NCBI RefSeq assembly: GCF_047229345.1
Contig: NZ_JBFTER010000049.1
Coordinates: forward strand, 1 to 34,880
From: Cellulomonas_A sp047229345
GTDB taxonomy: Bacteria > Actinomycetota > Actinomycetes > Actinomycetales > Cellulomonadaceae
Direction of reading: 5' to 3'
DNA length: 34,880 nt
Part shown: positions 7,992-15,534 of the stretch, piece by piece
How positions within the stretch are numbered: position 1 is the stretch's first letter
Layout: each line of letters starts with the position of its first letter
The notes under the pieces: generated by a model
Databases searched by the model: none
What the model was told of the DNA's origin: nothing
The model's input: only the letters and a program-made list of their open reading frames with translations
Made by a program: the position numbers and the translations under genes

Positions 7992-10625
7992 ATGAGTCTG
8001 CACGCCTCGGCCGCCCGCGCGGCCACCTCCGGGGACCCTGCGACGCGCGCCGGACGGCCGACCGGACGTCCGGCCGCACGCCCGACCGGGCCGGGACGGC
8101 GGGTCCGCGCGGCCGCCGTCGTCGCTGCGGCGCTGGTCCTCGCGCTCGTCACGCCGGGGGGTGCCGCAGCCCAGGACGGGTACGGACACGGCGGCGGCCG
8201 CCCCGGAGGGCCCGGTCCGCAGCTCGAACGGCTCGACCGCGGGCTCGCCGCGGCCGTCACGCCCGACGGCGTGTTCCTCTCCTGGCGCCTGCTCGCGCAC
8301 GAGTCGCGCGGGGACGCCGCGGTCTCGGGCTTCCACGTGTACCGCGACGACGCCCTGGTGGCGACGGTCAGCGGCAGCACCAACCACCTCGACACCGAGG
8401 GGACCGAGACGTCGGTGTACCGGGTCGCGGCGGTCGTCGGCGGCGTCGAGGTCGACCCGGGCACGAGCGTCGCCCCCTGGTCGCAGGCCTGGGTCGACCT
8501 CCCGCTGACCAGGCCGGCAGACGGCGTGACCCCCACCGGCGAGACGTACACGTACGCGGCGAACGACGTGAGCGTCGGCGACGTGGACGGCGACGGGCAG
8601 TACGAGTACGTCGTCAAGTGGGACCCCTCGAACTCCAAGGACGTGTCGATCAAGGGCTACACCGGCCCCGTGTACGTCGACACCTACGAGCTCGACGGCA
8701 CGCTGCTCCACCGCCTCGACCTGGGCGTGAACGTCCGGGCGGGCGCGCACTACACGCAGTTCCTGGTCTACGACCTCGACGGCGACGCGCGCGCCGAGAT
8801 CATGCTGAAGACCGCGCCCGGGACGCGCACGGTGCGGTACGCGGACGGTGCCCCTGTCGAGGAGGCGTACGTGACGCTGCCGCGGGCGGACGTGCGCGCC
8901 GGCGTCCGGCACGACGACGACTACCGGCTCAGCGCCGCCGGGTACCGCGAGCACGTCGTCGAGATGTTCGAGGGCTGGAGCGCGCACCCCGAGGTCGTCG
9001 CGGGGCGCTGGCCCGCGACGCTCGAGGAGGCGTTCGGCATCCCCGTCGCGTACGCCTACCCGTTGTCGCGCGCCGACGCCGAGGCGCTCGCCGACCACTT
9101 CCTCGACGTGTACGCGCCGAGCCGCAGCGCGCGCAACGTGCTGCGCGCGTTCGAGGGCTTCGTGGTCGACGGGCCCGAGTACCTCACGGTGTTCGACGGC
9201 GCGACGGGCGCCGAGCTCGACACCGTGCGCTACGAGCCGGGTCGCCACGACGACGGGCTCATGTGGGGCGACTACGCCCTGCCGCGCATCGAGCCCGCGA
9301 ACCGGTCCGACCGCTTCCTCGCCGGCGTGGCGTACCTCGACGGCTCCCGCCCGTCCGCGGTGTTCGCCCGCGGCTACTACACGCGCTCGACCGTCGCGGC
9401 GTACCGCTGGGACGGCCGGTCGATCCGGCGTCAGTGGCTCGTCGACAGCGGGTGGACCCCGATGACCAACCCGTTCCGGGATACCCCGCACGGTCGGGAC
9501 GGGACCGACCCCCGGTTCGGCTCGATCACGACGCAGGGCTTCCACTCCCTCAGCGCCGCGGACGTCGACGGCGACGGCCGCCAGGAGATCGTGTACGGCG
9601 CGGCGACGATCGACGACGACGGGAGCCTGCTGTACAGCTCGGCCGACGTGCTCCCGCCGGGCAGCGCCGCCCCGGGCACGGTCGTGCGCCTCGGCCACGG
9701 CGACGCGATGCACGTGACGGACATCGACCCGCAGCGCCCGGGCCTCGAGGTCTTCACGGTGCACGAGAACGGCGTCGGGGCGCCGTACGGGTACGCGATG
9801 CGGGACGCCGCCACGGGCGAGGTGCTGTTCGGCGCGTACACCGGGCGCGACACGGGCCGCGGGATGGTCGGCGACGTCGTGCCGTCGGAGCCGGGCCTCG
9901 AGGCGTGGGCGACCGACCTGCGCAGCGCCGACGGCGACCTGCTCGACACGGCCGTCCCCGGCACGAACCAGAGCATCCGCTGGGCCGCCGACATGACGAC
10001 CCAGGTCGTCGAGGGCGCCGGTGACGTCACCCCGACGATCACCGACCGGGGGCGCGGCGTGCTGCTCACCGCCGAGGGGACGCGCACGAACAACGGCACG
10101 AAGGGCAACCCGTCGCTCGTCGCGGACGTCCTGGGCGACTGGCGCGAGGAGCTGCTCGTGCGCACGGTCGACAGCAGCGCGATCCGGATCCACCTCGCGA
10201 CCGAGATCACCGACCGCGCCCTGCACACGCTCATGCACGACGTGCAGTACCGCGCCGAGGTCGCCCGCCAGCAGACGACCTACAACCAGCCCTCGTACCC
10301 CGGCTTCCTGCTGGCGTCCGACACCGACGTCACCGCCGTCCCCGTGCCGGACCTGTGGGCCCCCGGGGCGACCGGTGCGCTGGCGGCGACGCTCGACGGG
10401 TACGTCGCGTCCGGCGACGTGTCCCGAGCGGCCGCACGTCCGCTCGCGGCGGCGCTGCGCAGGGCCGAGCGGCTCGAGGACGCCGGTCGCCCGCGCGCCG
10501 CCGCCGCCGAGGTCCGGCACGTCGTCGAGCGCCTCGGCGGCTACGGCCCCGTGAGCGGCGTCAGCGCGTCCGCCCGGGCGGTGCTGCACCACCAGGCGAC
10601 GGCCGTGGCAGCGATGCTCGACTGA
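7992..10625 (+). CDS. Secreted rhamnogalacturonan lyase, PL11 family
   Basis: An 877-residue exported enzyme that cleaves the rhamnose-galacturonate backbone of rhamnogalacturonan I by beta-elimination. A long basic N-region (about 38 residues) precedes the hydrophobic core AAAVVAAALVLALVTPGGAAA, with cleavage probable near residue 60. Mature sequence QLERLDRGLAAAVTPDGVFLSWRLL is typical of PL11 (YesW-like) enzymes, followed by a beta-propeller with repeated Ca-binding loops (DVDGDGQYEYV, DLDGDARAEIM, DVDGDGRQEIVYG). The last ~80 residues form a helical module (LDGYVASGDVSRAAARPLAA onward) resembling the FIMAH domains appended to actinobacterial hydrolases. ATG at 7992 is chosen because it begins the signal sequence; the Shine-Dalgarno is weak. 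The upstream palindrome suggests sugar-responsive control. Confidence 0.9.
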   Translation: MSLHASAARAATSGDPATRAGRPTGRPAARPTGPGRRVRAAAVVAAALVLALVTPGGAAAQDGYGHGGGRPGGPGPQLERLDRGLAAAVTPDGVFLSWRLLAHESRGDAAVSGFHVYRDDALVATVSGSTNHLDTEGTETSVYRVAAVVGGVEVDPGTSVAPWSQAWVDLPLTRPADGVTPTGETYTYAANDVSVGDVDGDGQYEYVVKWDPSNSKDVSIKGYTGPVYVDTYELDGTLLHRLDLGVNVRAGAHYTQFLVYDLDGDARAEIMLKTAPGTRTVRYADGAPVEEAYVTLPRADVRAGVRHDDDYRLSAAGYREHVVEMFEGWSAHPEVVAGRWPATLEEAFGIPVAYAYPLSRADAEALADHFLDVYAPSRSARNVLRAFEGFVVDGPEYLTVFDGATGAELDTVRYEPGRHDDGLMWGDYALPRIEPANRSDRFLAGVAYLDGSRPSAVFARGYYTRSTVAAYRWDGRSIRRQWLVDSGWTPMTNPFRDTPHGRDGTDPRFGSITTQGFHSLSAADVDGDGRQEIVYGAATIDDDGSLLYSSADVLPPGSAAPGTVVRLGHGDAMHVTDIDPQRPGLEVFTVHENGVGAPYGYAMRDAATGEVLFGAYTGRDTGRGMVGDVVPSEPGLEAWATDLRSADGDLLDTAVPGTNQSIRWAADMTTQVVEGAGDVTPTITDRGRGVLLTAEGTRTNNGTKGNPSLVADVLGDWREELLVRTVDSSAIRIHLATEITDRALHTLMHDVQYRAEVARQQTTYNQPSYPGFLLASDTDVTAVPVPDLWAPGATGALAATLDGYVASGDVSRAAARPLAAALRRAERLEDAGRPRAAAAEVRHVVERLGGYGPVSGVSASARAVLHHQATAVAAMLD

Positions 10626-10641
10626 GCGCGGGTCGCCCGGT

Positions 10642-10746
10642 CGCGGCTCGTTCGGGCGCGGCTCGCTCGGGCGCGGCTCGGCTCGGCGCCGCCCGCCCGG
10701 TCGCTGCTCGCTCGGGCGCGGCTCGCTCGGGTGCGGCCCGCGTGGG
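10642..10746. repeat. Intergenic 15-bp tandem repeat array
   Basis: Seven consecutive 15-bp registers of CGCGGCTCGCTCGGG with small changes: 10642-10656, 10657-10671, a degenerate pair to 10701, then 10702-10716, 10717-10731 and 10732-10746. Two units are identical. The array occupies the space between the lyase stop and the PHO-box region. On the minus strand it would read as a five-residue RPSEP-like repeat, but no plausible gene frames it. Confidence 0.8.
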
Positions 10747-10778
10747 CGAGGGGGAGCCGTCGCTGCCCGAAGGTGCCG

Positions 10779-10800
10779 GTTCACCCGATCGTCACCCGGG
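10779..10800 (+). promoter_or_regulatory. Candidate PHO box (PhoP-binding direct repeats)
   Basis: Two 11-bp units, GTTCACCCGAT and CGTCACCCGGG, share the core TCACCCG exactly 11 bp apart. Against the Streptomyces PhoP direct-repeat unit (G-G/T-T-C-A-Y-Y-Y-R-G/C-G) they match at 9 and 10 of 11 positions. The site is 51 bp before the start of a secreted phosphoesterase gene, which is where phosphate-starvation control would be expected. Functional role inferred. Confidence 0.6.
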
Positions 10801-10850
10801 ACATGCCCGCAGTTGTGGCGTGCGTCGGCGACCGGCAGTTCGATCGACGC

Positions 10851-13151
10851 ATGAGACGCAGAGCAGCCCTCCCTCTCCTCGCCGTGCCCCTGTCCCTCAC
10901 GCTCGCGGCGACCCTGCTGGCCCCCGCGGCGGCCGCCGCGTCCGAGGACCCGCCGGCGGCGCCCGCGGACGAGTCGTCCTCGCAGGCGGCCTCCACCGGC
11001 AACGCGGGCGTCGAGCGCGGCGACCGCCGCACCGCCACGACGCCGACGCTCGTCGCGCGCGCGACCCTCTCGGCCGACACCGTCACCGACGGCCCGCCCT
11101 CGGGGGCGCTCGCGACCCCCGCCAACGGCCGGCAGGGCCCGTTCCCCGGACAGGTCGTCCCCGGCTTCTCGGGGATGGTCGACGCCGGCGACGGCACGTT
11201 CTGGGCGCTGCCCGACAACGGCTTCGGCACCAAGGCGAACTCCGCCGACTTCCTGCTGCGCGTCTACCGGGTCACTCCGCAGTGGCAGACGGCCGACGGC
11301 GGCCCGGGCGCGCTCGAGCTCGGCGAGCACCTGTCCCTGAGCGACCCGGACCGCCACGTCGACTTCCCGATCGTCCACGACGCGACGCCCGAGCGGCTGC
11401 TCACGGGTGCGGACTTCGACGTCGAGTCGATCGTGCGCGCACCCGACGGCACGTTCTGGATCGGCGAGGAGTTCGGCCCGTTCGTGCTGCACGTCGACGC
11501 CGACGGCGCGCTGCTCGCCCCGCCCGTCCCGCTCCCCGACGCGAAGTCGCCGCAGAACCCGTACCTCGCGCCGGGCGAGACGCCGCGGCTCCGCGCGAGC
11601 AACGGCTTCGAGGCGCTCGCCGGCTCGCCCGACGGGAAGTACCTCTACCCGATCACCGAGGGCGCGTTCGTCGACGACCCCGACCAGCGCCGCCGCACGG
11701 TCTACCAGCTCGACACCCGGACGGGGGAGTACACCGGGCGCACGTGGGCGTACCAGACGGACCGCGTCGCGAACGTCGTCGGCGACGCGTTCATGACGAG
11801 CCGCCACGAGCTCCTCGTGGTCGAGCGGGACAACTTCGACGGTCCCGCGTCGGTCACCAAGCGCGTGTACGGCATCGACCTGCGCCACCGCGAGCGCGAC
11901 GGCTACCTCGAGAAGACGCTCGTGCTCGACGCGCTGAAGATCGCGAACCCGGAGGGCATCGGTGCGGGCGACGGCTACGGCACGGGCGACCCGTTCGCGT
12001 TCCCGGTGCAGTCGTTCGAGACGGTCGTGCGCCTCGCGGACGGGCGGCTCCTGATCGCGAACGACAACAACTACCCGGGCAACGCCGCGCGCGTCCCGGG
12101 GACCCCCGACGACACCGAGGTCGCGCTCGTCGAGCTGCGGAGGACCCGGGCGGAGCGTCCGGGCGACATCACCGTCGTCGGGCACCGCGGCGCGTCGGGC
12201 TACCGGCCCGAGCACACGCTCGCCGCCTACGAGACCGCGATCCTGCAGTGCGCCGACTACATCGAGCCCGACCTCGTCTCGACCAAGGACGGCGTGCTCG
12301 TCGCGCGGCACGAGAACGAGATCGGCGGGACGACCGACGTCGCGACCCGCCCGGAGTTCGCGGACCGCAAGGTCACGAAGACCATCGACGGCGCCGCGCT
12401 CACGGGCTGGTTCACCGAGGACTTCACGCTCGCCGAGCTCCGGACGCTGCGCGCCAAGGAGCGGATCCCGGCGACCCGCCCGGCGAACACGGCGTTCGAC
12501 GGTCTCTACGAGATCCCGACGCTCGACGAGGTCCTCGACCTCGCCCGCCGGTCCACGACCTGCGACGGGCAGCAGGTCGGCGTGTACCCGGAGACCAAGC
12601 ACCCGACGTACTTCGACTCGATCGGGCTGTCCCTCGAGGAGCCCTTCGTCGGGGAGCTCAAGGCGGCCCGGCTCGACGGGCGCAAGGCCCCGGTCATCGT
12701 GCAGAGCTTCGAGACGGGGAACCTGCGTGAGCTCGACCGGATGACGGGCGTGCGGCTCGCGCAGCTCGTGAGCTGCTCGGGTGCGCCGTACGACCTCGTC
12801 GCCGCGGGTGACCCCCGCACGTACGCCGACCTCGTGACCCGCGCCGGCCTCCGCGACGTCGCGCGCTACGCGGACGGCGTGGGCCTGTGCAAGGACGTGA
12901 TGATCCCGCGTGCGGCCGACGGGACCCTCGGTCAGCCGACGCGCGTGATCGCCGACGCGCACCGCGCGGGCCTCGTGGTGCACGGGTGGACGTTCCGGGC
13001 GGAGAACCAGTTCCTGCCGGCGGACTTCCGCAGCAGCGCCGACCCGAACGCGTACGGCGACCTGGCCGGGGAGATCCGGGCGTTCGTCGACGCGGGCATG
13101 GACGGGCTGTTCAGCGACCACCCGGACCTCGCGGTGGCCGCGGTCGGCTGA
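10851..13151 (+). CDS. Secreted phytase-like esterase / glycerophosphodiester phosphodiesterase fusion
   Basis: A 766-residue exported protein with two catalytic-type domains. A Sec-type signal (MRRRAALPLL, then a hydrophobic core ending about residue 30) is followed by an 'esterase-like activity of phytase' beta-propeller (about 60-425; GFSGMVDAGDGTFWALPDNG, IGEEFGPFVLHVD, NGFEALAGSPDGKYLYPITEG). A GDPD barrel starts near 440 with VVGHRGASGYRPEHT (His445, Arg446, Glu454) and YIEPDLVSTKDGVLVARHE (Glu472, Asp474, metal and catalytic ligands). Together it would release phosphate or glycerol phosphate from organic phosphoesters outside the cell. ATG at 10851 is chosen because it begins the signal peptide; no clear Shine-Dalgarno is seen. 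The PHO-box candidate just upstream and the hairpin after the stop support a monocistronic, phosphate-regulated gene. Confidence 0.9.
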   Translation: MRRRAALPLLAVPLSLTLAATLLAPAAAAASEDPPAAPADESSSQAASTGNAGVERGDRRTATTPTLVARATLSADTVTDGPPSGALATPANGRQGPFPGQVVPGFSGMVDAGDGTFWALPDNGFGTKANSADFLLRVYRVTPQWQTADGGPGALELGEHLSLSDPDRHVDFPIVHDATPERLLTGADFDVESIVRAPDGTFWIGEEFGPFVLHVDADGALLAPPVPLPDAKSPQNPYLAPGETPRLRASNGFEALAGSPDGKYLYPITEGAFVDDPDQRRRTVYQLDTRTGEYTGRTWAYQTDRVANVVGDAFMTSRHELLVVERDNFDGPASVTKRVYGIDLRHRERDGYLEKTLVLDALKIANPEGIGAGDGYGTGDPFAFPVQSFETVVRLADGRLLIANDNNYPGNAARVPGTPDDTEVALVELRRTRAERPGDITVVGHRGASGYRPEHTLAAYETAILQCADYIEPDLVSTKDGVLVARHENEIGGTTDVATRPEFADRKVTKTIDGAALTGWFTEDFTLAELRTLRAKERIPATRPANTAFDGLYEIPTLDEVLDLARRSTTCDGQQVGVYPETKHPTYFDSIGLSLEEPFVGELKAARLDGRKAPVIVQSFETGNLRELDRMTGVRLAQLVSCSGAPYDLVAAGDPRTYADLVTRAGLRDVARYADGVGLCKDVMIPRAADGTLGQPTRVIADAHRAGLVVHGWTFRAENQFLPADFRSSADPNAYGDLAGEIRAFVDAGMDGLFSDHPDLAVAAVG

Positions 13152-13162
13152 CCGGACGGCTC

Positions 13163-13202
13163 CCGGGGGCGGTCGGCGGCACACGCCGCGGACCGCCCCC
13201 GG
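13163..13202 (+). terminator. Hairpin terminator after the phytase-GDPD gene
   Basis: CCGGGGGCGGTC at 13163-13174 pairs with GACCGCCCCCGG at 13191-13202, a perfect 12-bp stem. Further pairing of GCGGC-type bases inside, after one mismatch, shortens the loop. It begins 11 bp after the stop codon. Confidence 0.8.
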
Positions 13203-13209
13203 ACGGCTG

Positions 13210-13247
13210 CGTGAACTCGCTCACGAACAGGTGAGAAGAAGTTCACG
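13210..13247. promoter_or_regulatory. Nested dyad upstream of the LuxR-type HTH gene
   Basis: An outer inverted repeat CGTGAACT (13210-13217) / AGTTCACG (13240-13247) encloses an inner one, CTCAC (13220-13224) / GTGAG (13231-13235). It sits about 100 bp before the HTH gene, in the least GC-rich stretch of this intergenic region. It may be a regulator site or an RNA hairpin; nothing decides between them. Confidence 0.4.
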
Positions 13248-13345
13248 AAACCGCGTCATAGCGGTGACGGTGGTGCCTCTCATCGGGTGACAGACGCTCG
13301 AGCGCGACCCGACGGACCGGGCCGCGCCGCTTCCGGAGGATCACC

Positions 13346-13582
13346 ATGAGCACGATCGAGGCCACGCGCACCCTGATCACCCCCCTCGCCGAGCCGCTGA
13401 CCCGGCGCGAGCGCGTCGTCCTGGCCGAGCTCTCGGAGGACGTCACGCTGGAGGAGATCGCGGCCCGGCTGTGGGTCTCGCGCAACACCGTGAAGTCCCA
13501 GGTGCGCAGCGCCTACCGCAAGATCGGCGTCTCGACGCGTGCCGAGGCCGTCGCCTGGGCGCGGGCAGCCGGCCTGAGCTGA
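13346..13582 (+). CDS. Stand-alone LuxR-type helix-turn-helix protein
   Basis: A 78-residue protein consisting almost only of a LuxR C-terminal DNA-binding domain. LTRRERVVLAELSEDVTLEEIAARLWVSRNTVKSQVRSAYRKIGVSTRAEAVAWARAAGL matches the family from the TxRE start through the recognition helix (SRNTVKSQV) and the dimer helix; it is quoted here only to show that the whole domain is present. No receiver or ligand-binding domain exists. ATG at 13346 has GGAGGA ideally placed upstream. It stands alone, behind a terminator and a nested dyad. It probably binds DNA, alone or as a heterodimer with a full-length LuxR protein, or competes with one. Its target is unknown; autoregulation through the dyad is possible. 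Confidence 0.85.
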   Translation: MSTIEATRTLITPLAEPLTRRERVVLAELSEDVTLEEIAARLWVSRNTVKSQVRSAYRKIGVSTRAEAVAWARAAGLS

Positions 13583-13588
13583 CCCGCC

Positions 13589-13623
13589 GGCCGCGCCGCC
13601 TGCGCAGGGACGCGCGCGGCCGC
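13589..13623 (+). terminator. Possible hairpin terminator after the LuxR-type gene
   Basis: CGGCCGCGC (13589-13597) and GCGCGGCCG (13615-13623) form a 9-bp stem with a 17-base loop that starts 6 bp after the stop codon. Such pairs are not rare in DNA this GC-rich, so the call is tentative. Confidence 0.35.
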
Positions 13624-13708
13624 AGCGGGGGAGCGCGGGTGCCGACCTCGACGCGGGGCTCGCGCTCGCGCCGGTGCGGCCTGCGAACCCGGCAGGTCGC
13701 GAGGCGGG

Positions 13709-13864
13709 CTAGAGGTTGGTGAGCCCGGCCACGAGGTCGATCGCCGCAGGACCGGCCAGGAAGACGGCCGCCACGAGCACGACCGAGGCGACCAGCCGGC
13801 GACCACCGGCGGCCGGGTTCTCACCCGCGCCGGAGAACATCGTGTGGGGGTGCGTGTCGTGCAT
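13709..13864 (-). CDS. Small single-span membrane protein (51 residues)
   Basis: A short ORF on the minus strand reading from ATG at 13862-13864 to TAG. A strong ribosome site (GGAGGGA) lies 7 bases upstream. The peptide begins with a His-rich segment (MHDTHPHTMFSG), has a Gly/Arg stretch, then a hydrophobic helix of about 20 residues (LVASVVLVAAVFLAGPAAI) and a short polar tail. Third positions are almost all G or C, as in real genes here. It lies 93 bp downstream of the erythromycin-esterase homologue on the same strand and could be cotranscribed. I do not recognise the family; a membrane-anchored regulator, subunit or toxin-like peptide are all possible. Confidence 0.6.
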   Translation of the reverse strand: MHDTHPHTMFSGAGENPAAGGRRLVASVVLVAAVFLAGPAAIDLVAGLTNL

Positions 13865-13957
13865 GAGGGTCTCCCTCCGAGCTGCCCCGTCCTCGTCGAC
13901 CGGGCACTTGCGACAAAGCGTACGGCCTGAGGAGCCCGTGGTCGGCGCAGCGGCGTG

Positions 13958-15262
13958 TCACACCCCCGCGGGCCACGTCTCGAGCTCGCCCCCGACCGCA
14001 CGCGTGCCGTGCAGCGGGACGACGGCGGACGTGGTCTCGAACCAGCAGAACGCGTCGTACCGGCTCCCGAGGACGGTCGGCACGTAGTTGCCCCACCGTT
14101 CCGCCTCGGGACGGTAGACGACGCCGATCGCGCGGTGGTCCGTCGGCTCCGTGAGCCACCGCGGGCGGTCCGCGGGGACGACCACGAGCGCCGCGGGCAC
14201 GTCCAGGCTGCTGCGCAGGAGGTCCTCGACGCTGCCGTCCCGTGCGGGTGGTACCCGCACGACCGCGGGTGCGGACCCCCACTCGTCGGCGGCCACGACC
14301 GTCCCCCGGTCGGTGCCGAAGCCCACGAGGACGACGTCGTCCTCGCCGTGGCGCTCGCGGACGAGCTGGCCGACGTTGACCATGCCCGCGCGCGCCATGT
14401 CCGTGTACCGGGCGTCGCCCACGTGGGTGTTGTGCTCCCAGACCACGGCCTTGACGGGCGTCCCCGGGTTCGCTGCGCGGCGGTGCTCGACGAGCCGGTC
14501 GAGGGTGTCCGCCATGTGCCGGTCGCGCACGTTCCACGACGACGGCCCGCCCCGGATCATCGCCCGGTAGTACGCCTCGGCGCCGGCGACGACGGCGGCG
14601 TTCTGCTCGGCGTCGAAGCGCTCGGCGTGCCCGAGGTCGCCGTCGGTCAGGTCCCGCAGCCGCGCGAGGACGTCGACGACCTCGGCCTCGCAGGTCGTCG
14701 GCACCAGGTGCGTCGCCAGCGCGTACGCCTGCGGGTCCTCGGCGTACGGCTCGAAGCAGCGGAACGCCTCGAGCGCCGGGGCGACGTGGTCGGGCTCGTG
14801 CTCCTGGAGGTACTCCAGCGTCGCGCGCAGCGAGTCCCACAGGCTGTACACGTCGAGACCGAAGAACCCGACGCGCGCCTCCGGCGGCAGCCCCGCGTTG
14901 TGCGCGCGCAGCCAGCGGGTCAGGTCGACGACGTCCTCGTTGGCCCACATCCACGTCGGCCAGCGGTCGAAGGCGCGGAGCGCCTCGGCGGGGTCCTCGG
15001 GCGCGGCGGGGTCGAGCTCGACCGAGCGGTCGACCCGGTAGCAGTCGGGCCAGTCGCCCTCGACCGCCACGATCGAGAAGCCCTTCTCCTCGACGAGCCG
15101 TCGGGTCAGTGCGGTGCGCCAGGCGTAGAACTCGTGCGTCCCGTGCGACGCCTCCCCGAGCAGGACGTGGTGCGCGTCGCCCACCCGCTCGAGGAGCGGG
15201 TCGAGGTCGGCGGGCGTGCGGAGCGGGCGTGCGAGCGAGCGGACGTCGGGGTCGGGCCTCAT
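13958..15262 (-). CDS. Erythromycin esterase family protein
   Basis: A 434-residue member of the Ere superfamily, which includes macrolide lactone hydrolases and many homologues of unknown substrate. Family motifs are present: LLGEASHGTHEFYAWR near residue 35 (Glu37, His40, Glu44), VAVEGDWPDCYRVDR, FFGLDVYSLWDSLRATLEYL, NVRDRHMADTLDRLVEH, and VWEHNTHVGDARYTDM followed by VLVGFGTDRGTVVA. ATG at 15260-15262 begins the natural N-terminus and has GGGAG just upstream; the longer in-frame extension is Arg/Pro/Thr-rich and unlike the family. There is no signal peptide. The gene is divergent from a small helical protein. The presence of the catalytic-type His and Glu residues suggests an active hydrolase, but a macrolide-resistance role is not supported by context. 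Confidence 0.88.
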   Translation of the reverse strand: MRPDPDVRSLARPLRTPADLDPLLERVGDAHHVLLGEASHGTHEFYAWRTALTRRLVEEKGFSIVAVEGDWPDCYRVDRSVELDPAAPEDPAEALRAFDRWPTWMWANEDVVDLTRWLRAHNAGLPPEARVGFFGLDVYSLWDSLRATLEYLQEHEPDHVAPALEAFRCFEPYAEDPQAYALATHLVPTTCEAEVVDVLARLRDLTDGDLGHAERFDAEQNAAVVAGAEAYYRAMIRGGPSSWNVRDRHMADTLDRLVEHRRAANPGTPVKAVVWEHNTHVGDARYTDMARAGMVNVGQLVRERHGEDDVVLVGFGTDRGTVVAADEWGSAPAVVRVPPARDGSVEDLLRSSLDVPAALVVVPADRPRWLTEPTDHRAIGVVYRPEAERWGNYVPTVLGSRYDAFCWFETTSAVVPLHGTRAVGGELETWPAGV

Positions 15263-15474
15263 GCGGGCTCCCGGGGTGGTCGCCCGGCACGGGTCGTGCG
15301 CGACGGTCCCGCGACGCACGCACCGCACCGTCGGCGTGCGGACGATCTCAGCGTGCGTCGGCCGCACCGGCGCCGCATCCCGGGGAGCGTGCGTGTCCGG
15401 GTGCACGCGCGCCGCGGATCCCGCACTCTGGGACCGCACCCCGAGACCACCGCACGGACCACCGGAGGACCGAC

Positions 15475-15534
15475 ATGGCCAGCACCGTCGCCGGCGTCAC
15501 GACGCCGGCCGGGGACGACGGGACGCGTGCGTAG
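15475..15534 (+). CDS. 19-codon reading frame ended by an in-frame TAG directly before the next ATG
   Basis: ATG at 15475 is preceded by GGAGG with ideal 6-base spacing, the best ribosome site in this region. Nineteen codons (MASTVAGVTTPAGDDGTRA) are followed by TAG at 15532-15534, and the very next codon is an ATG in the same frame, which opens the 162-residue gene. The two segments would form one 182-codon gene if the TAG were sense or read through. It is either a leader peptide with termination-reinitiation, or the true N-terminus broken by a recent nonsense change or base-call error. Confidence 0.55.
   Translation: MASTVAGVTTPAGDDGTRA

Noticed and set aside
10642..10746. Possible CRISPR array
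   Set aside because: Units are 15 bp and contiguous, with no spacers and no cas genes; it is a plain tandem repeat.
7266..13184. Open frame of 1972 codons on the minus strand
   Set aside because: It is antisense to the mutarotase, lyase and phosphoesterase genes, is dominated by Arg, Val, Asp and Gly, and has no recognisable domain. Long antisense frames are expected in such GC-rich DNA.
13958..15262. Acquired macrolide-resistance gene
   Set aside because: Base composition and codon use match the neighbours, and there is no mobile element; more likely a native chromosomal Ere-superfamily hydrolase.
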